Shown one piece after another: positions 46,201-54,470 of a DNA stretch of 64,000 bases. Under the pieces are notes generated by a model. It saw nothing but the letters and a program-made list of their open reading frames with translations. It searched no databases and was not told the DNA's origin. Source of the DNA: Herbaspirillum autotrophicum (GTDB lineage Bacteria > Pseudomonadota > Gammaproteobacteria > Burkholderiales > Burkholderiaceae_D). The stretch is from contig NZ_LFLS01000027.1 of assembly GCF_001189915.1 (NCBI RefSeq), forward strand, positions 20,801 to 84,800, written 5' to 3'. The position numbers were made by a program, and so were the translations under genes. The first letter of the stretch is position 1. Each line of letters opens with the position of its first letter.

Positions 46201-47763
46201 GGCGAAGCGGAAAAGCTGGCAGTCATGCAGGCCACCGGCAATGCGCTGATGCCGGCGGCAGCGCCGGTAGCGGGTGCCGAATTGTTGCCGGCGGCAGTTG
46301 GCAGCGGCACGGCCGGCGCGCCAGTGGTGCCGCCTGCCAATGGTGGCAGCGTGATCGCCAATAATCAAAATGGTCCGACCGGATCCTTGCTGCCGTCCGC
46401 CACGCGCAACGGCAGCATCGAGTCGCGCGCCACGGTCGATCCGACTTCCGCTGCCGGGGTGGCAGCGGCACGCATGCTCGGCCTCAAATACAAGCCATGG
46501 GATACCTACGGTTTCGTGCAGGGCACAGTGGCGCGCAATGGCGATCGCGGCGAAAACGACCGCGCCGGTATCGGTGGCAGTTGGCAAGTCAACGACCGTT
46601 TGCGTCTTGGTGCCGAAGGTTCCGGCGGCAGCGGCGGGGTCGGTGGGCGTCTGTCCGGTGATTATCAGGTGGATGACCGCAGTACCGTCTATCTGAGCTA
46701 CACCATGGAAACCGAAAGTCAGGACAGCAATTACGGCGGTCGTCAGGCCACCCTGGCATCGGGTACCCATTACCGTTACAGCGATCAGGTCGGCATGTTC
46801 GGCGAAACCCGCTGGTCCAACGGCTCCGGTCCCAAGAGTCTGACGCATGCGTTCGGCGTCGATTTCGCACCGGATAAGCGCTGGACCTTTGGCGTCAAAT
46901 ATGAAACCGGCACCTTGTCCGATCCGGTCTCGGGTGATCTCAAGCGGGATGCCATCGGCTTGACGGCGGCGTACAAATATCAGGACCTGAAATTCAGCAG
47001 TGCGCTGGAATTCCGCAACGATAAAACCAGTACGCTGGGCAATGTGGTCGGTACGTGCATGACCAACGATATCAACGGCAATTGCGCCGGTATCGCCGGT
47101 GACAACAATCGCCGTACCTGGTTGCTCAAGAATTCGGCGCAGTATCAATTGGATCCGGCCTGGCGTCTGCTCGGCAAATTCAATCTCTCGCGCAGCAGCA
47201 ACAGTCAGGGTGCGTTCTATGACGGCGACTATACCGAAACGGTACTCGGCGCCGCGTTCCGTCCGGTCGACAATGATCGCTGGAATACGCTGTTCAAGTA
47301 CACGTATTTCTATAATCTGCCGTCACCGGGTCAGGTCGACAGCGTCACCGGCGGTGCGCTCGACTACACCCAGAAGAGCCATGTGTTCAACATCGACACT
47401 ACCTATGACGTGGTGCCGTGGCTGTCGGTCGGCGTCAAGTACGGTATGCGGCTGGGTCAGTTGCGCATGTCCAAGACCAGCGGCGAGTGGTTCTCCAGTC
47501 GTGCCGATTTGCTGGTGTTGCGGGCCGACTTCCACATCGTCAAGGAGTGGGATGCGTTGATCGAAACCCGTCGCTTGCGCGCCAAGGAAGCTGACGATAT
47601 GCGCTCCGGCTATCTGGTCGGGATTTATCGTCACATCAAGAGCGATGCGTCGGGCAGCGTCAAGATCGGTGTCGGCTATAACTTCACCGACTTCTCCGAC
47701 AATCTGACCGACATGTCGTACCGCAGCCGTGGCTGGTTCCTCAATGCCCTTGCAGCGTTCTGA
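43240..47763 (+). CDS. OmpA-domain protein with large outer-membrane beta-barrel
   Basis: A 1507-residue outer-membrane protein. A signal peptide spans about 1-31. An OmpA/MotB peptidoglycan-binding domain lies at about 100-220, with GHTDS and DNQALSEARA (Asp161, Arg169 in the meso-DAP-binding positions). A beta-rich region follows to about 490. A long C-terminal part alternates polar and hydrophobic strands, interrupted by an Ala/Pro/Gly/Asn-rich segment near 1000-1060, and ends in Phe as outer-membrane barrels do. Motifs such as RGTGGSLYYLHH and YEINYLQGRVVL resemble partners of DUF11 proteins in other Gram-negatives. The ATG overlaps the giant gene's TGA, so the two are coupled. Export or anchoring of that protein is the likely role. 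Confidence 0.85.
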   Translation: MKTKNRFNLRAKRIAVLLSALGMTYLPIRAQEIADIADPNFKVRGKMLDHNRTDPALVSPNSERQGSEFAGLSPSSLSFGERKIMLETVAPESAAQQQLVMEDKINASHFESGRAVLLPPTKEALNDLLHTLKDKRDIKIQIVGHTDSQRIAPALRATYADNQALSEARALAVAAYLKQGLNIPADAFSVSGKGESQAVASNATAAGMARNRRVEIRVWFSAAPAMVTREKVVDDNVCAANPNAAELPFSISVDGQPMQLDAKAQEADHQRCVDVGLEKADIQIKFDPLNVSPALNVWVVPSTAVRGKEVYFGTYTNYAWWLRRGELRVFAKGQNTQETPLAVVPFAPGAAIRWQAPDNVPSELAYLIRVYDADGRFDETLLKPMRLLDRSDPLNDPQRLAREQLSGWGESSLYLKNIPARGGSVTISGEKIQAGETVTAMGMQVPVDDKGKFVLRQILPPGPHQVDVAVKDASGKGASFRRNLSIADQDWFYFAVADLTLGQDRTTGPAQLVTNDTSHYNNETWIDGRGAFYLKGKIKGDYLLTASADTREQPLQDLFSNFQSKDPNYLLRRIDPDRYYPVYGDDSTIVDDAPTQGKFFVKLEKDSSYVMWGNFQTAWTGTELTQYSRGLYGANLLWNNNDTTRYGEKRTTVNAFVADPGTLQSREEFRGTGGSLYYLHHLDATEGSERLWVEVRDKDSGLVIQRTPLTPAQDYEINYLQGRVVLRAPLPSVSDGSTLIQTSTANGNPVYLIATYEYVPGLTEISSSAVGLRASHWFNDNLRVGMSVYRQGDNGQDQNLKGIDTMLRYKPGTWVKGEVARSSGIGNTALTSLTGGYDFAQSILTNQTAHAERVDAALDLADISTLKGRLSAYWQNRGAGFSGPGLATPNGEAMQQKGFSGTVPINDSTEISTKVDYRDALSQSANTVETAVRHKIDAEWGVSAGVRRDQRSNANVPGAIVNASPLLSQNGARSDVIVRVDYRPLEEGEAEKLAVMQATGNALMPAAAPVAGAELLPAAVGSGTAGAPVVPPANGGSVIANNQNGPTGSLLPSATRNGSIESRATVDPTSAAGVAAARMLGLKYKPWDTYGFVQGTVARNGDRGENDRAGIGGSWQVNDRLRLGAEGSGGSGGVGGRLSGDYQVDDRSTVYLSYTMETESQDSNYGGRQATLASGTHYRYSDQVGMFGETRWSNGSGPKSLTHAFGVDFAPDKRWTFGVKYETGTLSDPVSGDLKRDAIGLTAAYKYQDLKFSSALEFRNDKTSTLGNVVGTCMTNDINGNCAGIAGDNNRRTWLLKNSAQYQLDPAWRLLGKFNLSRSSNSQGAFYDGDYTETVLGAAFRPVDNDRWNTLFKYTYFYNLPSPGQVDSVTGGALDYTQKSHVFNIDTTYDVVPWLSVGVKYGMRLGQLRMSKTSGEWFSSRADLLVLRADFHIVKEWDALIETRRLRAKEADDMRSGYLVGIYRHIKSDASGSVKIGVGYNFTDFSDNLTDMSYRSRGWFLNALAAF

Positions 47764-47775
47764 TATAGGCGCCGT

Positions 47776-47803
47776 GGCCTCGTCGTTCTGCAATGACGAG
47801 GCC
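47776..47803. terminator. Hairpin between convergent operon ends
   Basis: GGCCTCGTC (47776-47784) pairs with GACGAGGCC (47795-47803) around a 10-base loop. It lies between the OmpA-barrel gene stop and the convergent M81 gene stop. There is no T run on either strand, so it is a weak or factor-assisted bidirectional terminator at best. Confidence 0.45.
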
Positions 47804-47822
47804 GGCCATCAGGGCCGATACG

Positions 47823-49307
47823 TCAAGCAGTTCTGAACAGCGGTGTGACACTGTCGTCGAGCGGAAAGAACGGCCGCCGGCACACATGCCAATCCAGTTT
47901 GGTCAAATCCGCACGCGCCGCACCCGGCGTATCCAGTGCGTACAGGCGCGGTGCCCAGGCATAGGTCTGGCGATAGTTCATCGGATTTTTCACCACCACA
48001 TACTTGTAGTCGCTGAGCGTCAGGCCGGCGGCAACATATTGTTCATCGCCGTATTCGTAGGCGGCTTTGCTGGTCACGAAAAGCGTGACGTGACGATGGC
48101 GCAGAATCACGGCGTCGCCTACGGTCGACCGTATGCCGGACATCAGGCCGCCGGCATAAGTAAATGCGCCGTCATGCAATGACAGCACTTCTGCTTCTAG
48201 ACTGACTGGCGGACCATTGCGCGTTTCCACCTTGTGGCCGACCGCGTAGTGCGCGACCGAACCGATGCCGCGTTCGCGGGCCTGCGCCACGACTTCCGGA
48301 TCAACGATCTGGACCAGCAAGGAGGCGTTGTTGCCGGTGCGCAGGCAGGCATCCAGCACCACGGCACTGTCGCCGGTAGCGCCGGCACCGACCGCGTCTG
48401 ACATCTCGCTCAGAATCACGGGGCCTTCCTGCAGGTCGCGGCTGTCGCTGAGTGCCTCGTCCAGTGTCACCAGTTGTGGTGTCAACCGATGCCGGTCGCG
48501 CCAGAGCCGGTCGCACAAGGTGGTCAAAATTTTCTCGGTATGTTCATTCGGTCCGTCACTGACGACAACGAAGGCGGTGCCGCCGTCTTCGTGTTCCGCC
48601 CACGGTGTCAACGGGAAGTAGCTGACGGACAGAATGCCGGGCAAGGCCTCGAAGGCCCGGCATTGCTTGTAGATGTCGCGCATCGGGGTATCGGTGCGGG
48701 TGCCCGAGGTGGTCGGTGAGATCAGCATGGCCAGTTTTTTCATGGACATAGTCACGGCCGATGCCGGCTGCAACGCCTTGAGCAACAATTGCGCGCCGCG
48801 TACGCCGGTTTCAAACGGATCGTCGTGCGGATAATGCTGATAACCCACCAAGGCATCGCACAATTGCAACAACGCGGGCGTGACATGGGCGTGCAAGTCA
48901 TAAGACACCACTACCGGGATATCACCGACCAGTGCGCGCAGCCTGGTGAGCAGTTCGACTTCCGGGTGCGCAGTGTCTTCACAGATCATGCCCCCATGCA
49001 GGGCAAGATAGATGCCATCCACCTTTTCCGTGTGGAGCCGGGCCAGCAGATTTCTTTGCAGTTCTTCAAAGCTGTCGCGCAGGACCGCGCCGCCGCATCC
49101 GCCATGCGTGGCGATCAATGGCAGCAGCTCGACATTGGCAGCGTGAAATACTTGCAAGGCGCCCGAGATTTCCACTTCGCCGCCACCGAGACGAGTCAGG
49201 ATCTGTTCGCCTTCGTAGTAATAATTTTGTTTGAATTGTGCAAATGCGGATCTCCCGGCGGAGAAGGTATTTCCTTCAAACAGCAGTGCGCCGATGGCAA
49301 TTTTCAT
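47823..49307 (-). CDS. M81-family metallopeptidase, MlrC-like
   Basis: A 494-residue protein of the MlrC (microcystinase C) family, a putative zinc metallopeptidase. The N-terminal domain starts MKIAIGALLFEGNTFS and contains the metal-site segments HGGCGG, LALHGGMICED and SYDLHAHVT. The C-terminal domain has DAVGAGATGDS and ends with the family's NPMNYRQTYAW and LDTPG stretch. In Sphingopyxis, MlrC cleaves the linear tetrapeptide of microcystin, but most homologues have unknown peptide-like or amide substrates. It is downstream of an MHS-type transporter on the same strand, which may import its substrate. Confidence 0.88.
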   Translation of the reverse strand: MKIAIGALLFEGNTFSAGRSAFAQFKQNYYYEGEQILTRLGGGEVEISGALQVFHAANVELLPLIATHGGCGGAVLRDSFEELQRNLLARLHTEKVDGIYLALHGGMICEDTAHPEVELLTRLRALVGDIPVVVSYDLHAHVTPALLQLCDALVGYQHYPHDDPFETGVRGAQLLLKALQPASAVTMSMKKLAMLISPTTSGTRTDTPMRDIYKQCRAFEALPGILSVSYFPLTPWAEHEDGGTAFVVVSDGPNEHTEKILTTLCDRLWRDRHRLTPQLVTLDEALSDSRDLQEGPVILSEMSDAVGAGATGDSAVVLDACLRTGNNASLLVQIVDPEVVAQARERGIGSVAHYAVGHKVETRNGPPVSLEAEVLSLHDGAFTYAGGLMSGIRSTVGDAVILRHRHVTLFVTSKAAYEYGDEQYVAAGLTLSDYKYVVVKNPMNYRQTYAWAPRLYALDTPGAARADLTKLDWHVCRRPFFPLDDSVTPLFRTA

Positions 49308-49445
49308 GTGCTGCTCCTGATGTGATGATGTACAGCATGCAGTCTGCCGCTGGCAGAAAGCGGCACAGGCCCTGGCAGGCCTGTGGACAGCAAATGGTGA
49401 AGACGCCGCATTGCCGGTATCAGCAGACGGCGCGCATCAGCATGG

Positions 49446-50759
49446 TCAATGTTTGTTCAAATCGCGTCTTGCCGTTTCCGGTACGGTCAGTGCGGCCACG
49501 AAAACCAGCGCCGCCAAGGTCGCCAGATAGAAACCCGGCGCCATTGGATTGCCGGTCAGCTTGACCAGATAGGTGCCGACGAATGGTGCGGTACCGCCAA
49601 ATACGGCATAAGAGATGTTGTAGCTGATGGCAGCGCCGGTGAATCGGACCGAGGTCGGGAACAGTTCGACGAAAAAAGTATAGCTGCCACCGCCGAACAC
49701 TGCCAGACAGACGGCCAGAATGATTTGCGCAAAAATCGCGCTCTGCAAGGTATGTTGGGTCAGCAGGTTGAAGGTCGGGACGCTGAGGACGGCGATCAGC
49801 AATGAGCCGGCCAGCAGCATCGGTTTTCTGCCGATGCGGTCCGACAAGCGGCCGCACAGCGGCAGCAGAATCGAAAAGGTCAGCAAGCCCGCCGCATTTG
49901 AAATCAGCGATTCTTGTTGTGTCAGTTTGACGACGGTTTGCAGGTAAGTCACAAAGTAACCGACCATGAAATAGAACGTCAGTGCATTCAGCGACACGAT
50001 CATGAATACCTGCAACATGCGCAAGCGGCTGCTGCGCAAGCTGTCGCGCAGCGAAACTTTTTTCTGCGTTCCGCGTTCTTCCACGGCTTTGATGAAGGCG
50101 TCGCTTTCTTCTGTCTTGTGCCGGATATACAGGCCGATGGCTGACAGTGGCGCCGCAATCAGAAACGGAATGCGCCAGCCCCAGGAGGCATAACTTTCTG
50201 CCGACATCGAATTGACGATGCCCAATATCATGACGCCGGCGACGATCGAAGGAATCGCCGACATGGCAATCGTAATGCCGATCCAGAAGCCGCGCCGTTC
50301 GATGGGGGCATGTTCCAGCACGAAAGACGGCGCACCGACGGCTTCACCACCGGCCGAAAAGCCCTGAACCAGACGACATACCAGCAAGGCCGCCGGCGCC
50401 AGCAAGCCGATCTGACCATAGGTCGGCAGCAGGCCGATGATGGCGGTCGCCGCGCCAATCGACAGCAAGGTAATCGCCAGCACTTTGCGGCGCCCGATGC
50501 GGTCGCCCAGCGTGCCGAAAAACACCCCGCCCAACGGACGCACGACAAACGCCACGCCATAGACGGCAAACGCTGCCAGTACGCCGGCCACCGGGTCGGT
50601 CTGCGGGAAAAACAATTTGGCGATCATCACCACGGAAAATCCATAAATGGCGAAGTCGTAGAATTCCACGAATTGACCGACCGCCCCCGCAATGAGTACG
50701 CGTAAATCTGGTTTCTTGCGCACTGACAGTTCTGGTGCGTTCTCTGATACAGCATTCAT
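49446..50759 (-). CDS. MFS transporter of the metabolite:H+ symporter (MHS) family
   Basis: A 437-residue inner-membrane symporter with about twelve helices. The MHS signs are [17 protein letters not shown] near the start, [19 protein letters not shown] in the loop between helices 2 and 3, and [15 protein letters not shown] halfway. MHS proteins import osmolytes, dicarboxylates, shikimate or similar small acids. The ATG at 50759 opens the conserved N-terminus; a longer frame is not supported. It lies between a HisD paralogue, separated by a terminator, and the M81 gene 138 bases downstream, suggesting uptake of a compound these enzymes process. Confidence 0.88.
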   Translation of the reverse strand: MNAVSENAPELSVRKKPDLRVLIAGAVGQFVEFYDFAIYGFSVVMIAKLFFPQTDPVAGVLAAFAVYGVAFVVRPLGGVFFGTLGDRIGRRKVLAITLLSIGAATAIIGLLPTYGQIGLLAPAALLVCRLVQGFSAGGEAVGAPSFVLEHAPIERRGFWIGITIAMSAIPSIVAGVMILGIVNSMSAESYASWGWRIPFLIAAPLSAIGLYIRHKTEESDAFIKAVEERGTQKKVSLRDSLRSSRLRMLQVFMIVSLNALTFYFMVGYFVTYLQTVVKLTQQESLISNAAGLLTFSILLPLCGRLSDRIGRKPMLLAGSLLIAVLSVPTFNLLTQHTLQSAIFAQIILAVCLAVFGGGSYTFFVELFPTSVRFTGAAISYNISYAVFGGTAPFVGTYLVKLTGNPMAPGFYLATLAALVFVAALTVPETARRDLNKH

Positions 50760-50838
50760 TTTCCGGCCCTTTTTTTGGATAGGTGTCAATGGCAGATATC
50801 TGGGTGCTCTAAGGCAATTCTGCTGGCGTTTACCGATG

Positions 50839-50871
50839 AAAAAAGGTGAATTCCGGTTCGGGAATTCACCT
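50839..50871 (-). terminator. Rho-independent terminator of the hisD-like gene
   Basis: The arm AGGTGAATTCC (50844-50854) pairs perfectly with 50861-50871 around a 6-base loop. On the minus strand the stem runs into TTTTTT. It lies 87 bases beyond the hisD-like stop and upstream of the transporter gene. Confidence 0.85.
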
Positions 50872-50957
50872 GCCTGGCCGTGGGTAACAATCAAGCCGGC
50901 CGGGACTTGGGTTGATGCTGATTGATTCTCCCGAGATGATTGTCGGGAAAGGACGCG

Positions 50958-52271
50958 TCATCCGATCGATGTCAGCGCCCACTCCGGTTTCACGCCCTTG
51001 GCGCGTGCCACGCGCAAGTCTCCCGAACGGGCGTGGCCTTCGAAATTTTCTGCGCGTGATGCACGTCCGCACAATTCACCCATCGCCGCGCTGGCCGGCA
51101 GCGACCGGATTTCCTGATAGGTTACGGTCTTCAAAAACTTGCCGACCCACAGGCCGCCGGTATACCGGCTGGCGCCACGGGTAGGCAATACGTGGTTGGT
51201 GCCGATGACTTTGTCGCCGAATGATACGCAGGTATTTTCACCGAGGAACAATGCGCCGTAATTGGTCAATGCGGTCAGCGCCTGACGCGGCTCGGCGATG
51301 AATGCCTGCACGTGTTCACTGCCGTATTGATCGGAAATGTCGAATGCTTCGGTCAGCGTATCGACCACGATGATTTCACCGAAATCACGCCAGGCTGCGG
51401 CGGCAATCTCGCGCGTGACCAGATTCGACATCTGCAATTCCATTTCTTTCAGGACTTGCTCGCCGACCTTGCGGGAGGTGGTTACCAGCACTGCCGGGGA
51501 ATCGGGGCCATGCTCGGCCTGACTGATCAGGTCCACCGCAATGGTGAACGGATCGGCAGTCTCATCGGCAATAATCAATACCTCTGTCGGGCCGGCGAAC
51601 AAGTCGATGCCGACTTCGCCGAACAACTGGCGCTTGGCTTCGGCGACATAGGCGTTGCCGGGACCGGCCAGCATGTCCACGCGGTCGATGGTGGCGGTAC
51701 CGATGGCCATGGCAGCCACCGCTTGCACGCCGCCGAGCAGATAGATTTCATCGGCGCCGGCGAAATATGCAGCAGCGACCGAGGCATCAGGAATGGCGCC
51801 GCGATTGGGAGGGGTACAGGCAATCACGCGTTTGACGCCGGCTACCTTGGCGGTGGTGATGATCATGTGGGCCGATGCCAGCAACGGATATCTGCCGCCG
51901 GGAATGTAGGCGCCGACCGCGTTGATCGGGATATTTTTCTGGCCGAGGAAGATGCCGGGTTGTACTTCGCTTTCGAAATCGCTGACCGAGGCCCGCTGCA
52001 ATTCGGCAAAGCGGCGCACATTGACTTGCGCCGCGCGAATATCGGCCAGCGTTTGCTCTGGCAAGCGGGCGATGGCGGCATCAATCTGCTGCTGCGACAG
52101 CCGGAAGGAGTCAGGACTCCATTGATCGAACTTTGTCGAAAACTCGCGCACGGCAGCGTCGCCTTGACTGCGAATCTGCGCAATCACGTTCTCGACTACT
52201 TCCCGCACTTGCGGCGTTGATGACTGAACGGAATGCGTCTGTTGCGCGGCTTGTTTCAGGTGGTACTTCAA
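50958..52271 (-). CDS. Histidinol-dehydrogenase-family enzyme, probably catabolic paralogue
   Basis: A 437-residue zinc- and NAD-dependent dehydrogenase of the HisD family. AYIPGGRYPL, DMLAGPGNAYVAEAKRQL and DLFAGPTEVLIIAD are diagnostic, and SQAEHGPDSPAVL contains metal and substrate residues. HVLPTRGASRYTGGL follows in the C-terminal half. No histidine biosynthesis gene is near. Instead the gene is divergent from a LysR regulator and neighbours an MHS transporter. That resembles catabolic HisD paralogues such as HpsN, which oxidises the sulfonate dihydroxypropanesulfonate. The exact substrate is not deducible here. A terminator follows. Confidence 0.85.
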   Translation of the reverse strand: MKYHLKQAAQQTHSVQSSTPQVREVVENVIAQIRSQGDAAVREFSTKFDQWSPDSFRLSQQQIDAAIARLPEQTLADIRAAQVNVRRFAELQRASVSDFESEVQPGIFLGQKNIPINAVGAYIPGGRYPLLASAHMIITTAKVAGVKRVIACTPPNRGAIPDASVAAAYFAGADEIYLLGGVQAVAAMAIGTATIDRVDMLAGPGNAYVAEAKRQLFGEVGIDLFAGPTEVLIIADETADPFTIAVDLISQAEHGPDSPAVLVTTSRKVGEQVLKEMELQMSNLVTREIAAAAWRDFGEIIVVDTLTEAFDISDQYGSEHVQAFIAEPRQALTALTNYGALFLGENTCVSFGDKVIGTNHVLPTRGASRYTGGLWVGKFLKTVTYQEIRSLPASAAMGELCGRASRAENFEGHARSGDLRVARAKGVKPEWALTSIG

Positions 52272-52370
52272 TGTCGGCTCCGAAGATGAATGTTGGCGTG
52301 AATTGCGGGGGAGGGCCTGTGGCGCGGACTCTGGCGCTCCTCTATTGGTCGGGTTTGAGTATAGAATTCA

Positions 52371-52384
52371 GCCTGACATCAGGC
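52371..52384. promoter_or_regulatory. Palindrome in the divergent hisD-like/lysR promoter region
   Basis: GCCTGA-CA-TCAGGC is a perfect inverted repeat with 6-base arms, 38 bases before the LysR start and about 100 bases before the hisD-like start. It could be the LysR binding site, although the classic T-N11-A form is not exact. Confidence 0.5.
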
Positions 52385-52421
52385 AATATCCATATCCTTA
52401 TAAATTGCATAACCTTTACTT

Positions 52422-53381
52422 ATGACACTGGTTCAACTGGAAGCTTTTGTTTTATCCGCCAGGCTCAAGACATTCAGCGCTGCCGCACAGCAGATGGGCA
52501 TTACGCAACCGGCGGTGTCGGACCTGGTGGCACGGCTTGAGGCCGAGCTCAACACCAAGCTGTTTCGACGCACCAAGCGCTCGGTGATCATCACTGCCGC
52601 CGGCGAGCAATTGTTCCCGTTTGCCGAACAGTCAATGACCTCGGCCATGCAAGGCGTGCAGGCAGTCAAGTCGATGATGTCGCTGGGCGGCGGCACGGCC
52701 ACCTTCGGTCTGTTGCGCAATGCCGATTTTTATCTGGGCACCAATCTGGCGAAACGGTTCCATGCACTGTATCCCGACGTGCACATTCGCCTGATTGGCC
52801 AGAACAGTGCCGAGACCGCTGCCGATGTGGCGTCCGGTTATCTGGAAGCCGGTCTGGTGACGTTACCGATCGATGATGCGGAGCTTGACGTGGTGCCGCT
52901 CGCGCGCGACGAAGTGTTGTACGTCAGCGCGGATCAGAAACGGGGCCGCAAGCCGCCGGGTATTTACGATCTCGGCGAAGTGCCGCTGGTGTTGTATGAC
53001 GCCCATTACGCCCTTACGGATCCGGCCCGGCGCCAATTGAATGACCGGGCGCGGGTGGCCGGCGTCAAACTCAATCCGCTGATTGAGGTGGAGTATCTGG
53101 CGACCGCACTGGCGCTGGTGTCGGAAGGTATCGGCGACACCATCGCTTGCCGCGCTGCGCTCAAATCGGATGGCTATCCGGCCAATCTTTACAGTACCCC
53201 GTTCGCCGAGCCGCTGTACGATACGCTGGCGCTGGTCAAGCGTCGCGGACAGTTGCTGTCGCCTGCAACGCGTGAACTGGCGCGACTGGCGCATGAATCG
53301 CTGATTGCCTTTCAACGCTCGGATGCCGGCACCACGGAATTGCTGCCAAGTGCAACCGACACCACTTCCTTCTTTTTCTGA
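52422..53381 (+). CDS. LysR-family transcriptional regulator
   Basis: A 319-residue LysR-type regulator. The helix-turn-helix is at residues about 15-40 (TFSAAAQQMGITQPAVSDLV) and leads to FRRTKRSVIITAAGEQL. The substrate-binding domain starts near 90 (ATFGLLRN) and contains VPLARDEVLY. It ends with a poly-Phe/Ser tail. It is divergent from the hisD-like gene with 150 bases between, so it most likely regulates that gene and perhaps the transporter in response to their substrate. serB follows in the same direction but is probably a separate function. Confidence 0.88.
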   Translation: MTLVQLEAFVLSARLKTFSAAAQQMGITQPAVSDLVARLEAELNTKLFRRTKRSVIITAAGEQLFPFAEQSMTSAMQGVQAVKSMMSLGGGTATFGLLRNADFYLGTNLAKRFHALYPDVHIRLIGQNSAETAADVASGYLEAGLVTLPIDDAELDVVPLARDEVLYVSADQKRGRKPPGIYDLGEVPLVLYDAHYALTDPARRQLNDRARVAGVKLNPLIEVEYLATALALVSEGIGDTIACRAALKSDGYPANLYSTPFAEPLYDTLALVKRRGQLLSPATRELARLAHESLIAFQRSDAGTTELLPSATDTTSFFF

Positions 53382-53413
53382 CCATTGTGAAATCAGTTTT
53401 TGAAAACGACGCC

Positions 53414-54289
53414 ATGCAATTGCTCATCCAATCCGAATCTCCCGTCACGCCGCAGGCCGTGGCACAACTGTCCGCCGTATTGCAGGCCACGCCGTCTTCC
53501 GGCACCGGTGACCCGTGCCTGACATTTTCCTTGGCCGCAGCACCAGCCCCGGAAACACGCGCCGCGGTGCGGGACATATGCCACCAGCATCAATGTGATC
53601 ATGGCTGGATCAGCAAGCGCCGCGTGCTGGCCAGTTATGGTCTGCTGGTGTTCGATATGGATTCGACGCTGATCAACATCGAATGCATTGATGAACTGGC
53701 CGATTGCGTTGGCCGCAAGGCAGAAGTCGCCGCCATTACCGAGCGCGCCATGCGCGGCGAAGAGATGGATTACGACCAGAGCATGATTGCGCGCGTGCAG
53801 TTGCTGCGAGGACTGGCTGCGCGTGATCTCAAGCGGGTCTATGACGAACGCCTGACGATCACGCCGGGTGCACGGCAACTGGTGCAACAGGCGCGTCGCG
53901 CGGGGTTGAAAACAGCGATCATTTCCGGCGGCTTTGACTATTTCGCCGACCGCCTGCGGGCTGAACTGGAGATTGATGTTGCCATCTCGAATCGCCTCAG
54001 CATGGAGCACGGTTATGTCACGGGCGGAATGGATAACCCGCCGGTCAATGCGCAGGTGAAGGCCAGTACCGTGAAATCACTGTGCGCTGAATGGGGCGTG
54101 GCACTGAGCGACACGATTGTTGCCGGCGACGGCGCCAATGATCTGCAGATGATGGCGATTGCCGGTGTGTCCGTCGGCTACCGGCCGAAGCAAATCGTGG
54201 CAGAAAAAGTCGATATTCAGATTGCACACCTGGCACTCGATTCAGTACTCGGCTATCTGACGCCAAACGGATTTGCCGCCCGGGTGTGA
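53414..54289 (+). CDS. serB: Phosphoserine phosphatase
   Basis: A 291-residue HAD-superfamily enzyme that makes L-serine from phosphoserine in the last biosynthetic step. The nucleophile motif is FDMDSTLIN (Asp81, Asp83). IISGGFDYFADRL is motif II, and VAGDGANDLQMM is the Mg-binding motif IV. About 70 N-terminal residues form an extra domain, as in other beta-proteobacterial SerB. I use the ATG at 53414, which gives the family-like MQLLIQ start; a GTG at 53387, six bases after lysR, would add nine residues. Neither has a strong ribosome-binding site. Confidence 0.92.
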   Translation: MQLLIQSESPVTPQAVAQLSAVLQATPSSGTGDPCLTFSLAAAPAPETRAAVRDICHQHQCDHGWISKRRVLASYGLLVFDMDSTLINIECIDELADCVGRKAEVAAITERAMRGEEMDYDQSMIARVQLLRGLAARDLKRVYDERLTITPGARQLVQQARRAGLKTAIISGGFDYFADRLRAELEIDVAISNRLSMEHGYVTGGMDNPPVNAQVKASTVKSLCAEWGVALSDTIVAGDGANDLQMMAIAGVSVGYRPKQIVAEKVDIQIAHLALDSVLGYLTPNGFAARV

Positions 54290-54413
54290 TTACCGATACC
54301 GGCTTGATGCCGGTCTGCGCTTGACGGGAGATTCCCGTTTCCGTCGTGGCTGATTGCTGCATGGCAATCGTTGTTTCCGCCACGCGGGCAACAAAAAAAG
54401 AGGCAATACATCC

Positions 54414-54465
54414 TTGACTTAGGCATTTCTAAGATATATCTTAGTAACGTCTTAATCAAGAGGAG
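54414..54465 (+). promoter_or_regulatory. Promoter, palindromic operator and RBS of the PadR-type gene
   Basis: TTGACT (54414-54419) and TATCTT (54437-54442) are 17 bases apart. The perfect 16-base palindrome CTAAGATATATCTTAG (54429-54444) covers the -10 box, as expected for an autorepressed PadR gene. AGGAG (54461-54465) lies 5 bases before the ATG. Confidence 0.75.
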
Positions 54466-54470
54466 TCAAT

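Noticed and set aside
50958..52271. HisD-family gene as the histidine-biosynthesis enzyme
   Set aside because: No other his gene is near and it is paired with LysR and a transporter gene; a catabolic paralogue is more likely, although presence of another hisD could not be checked.
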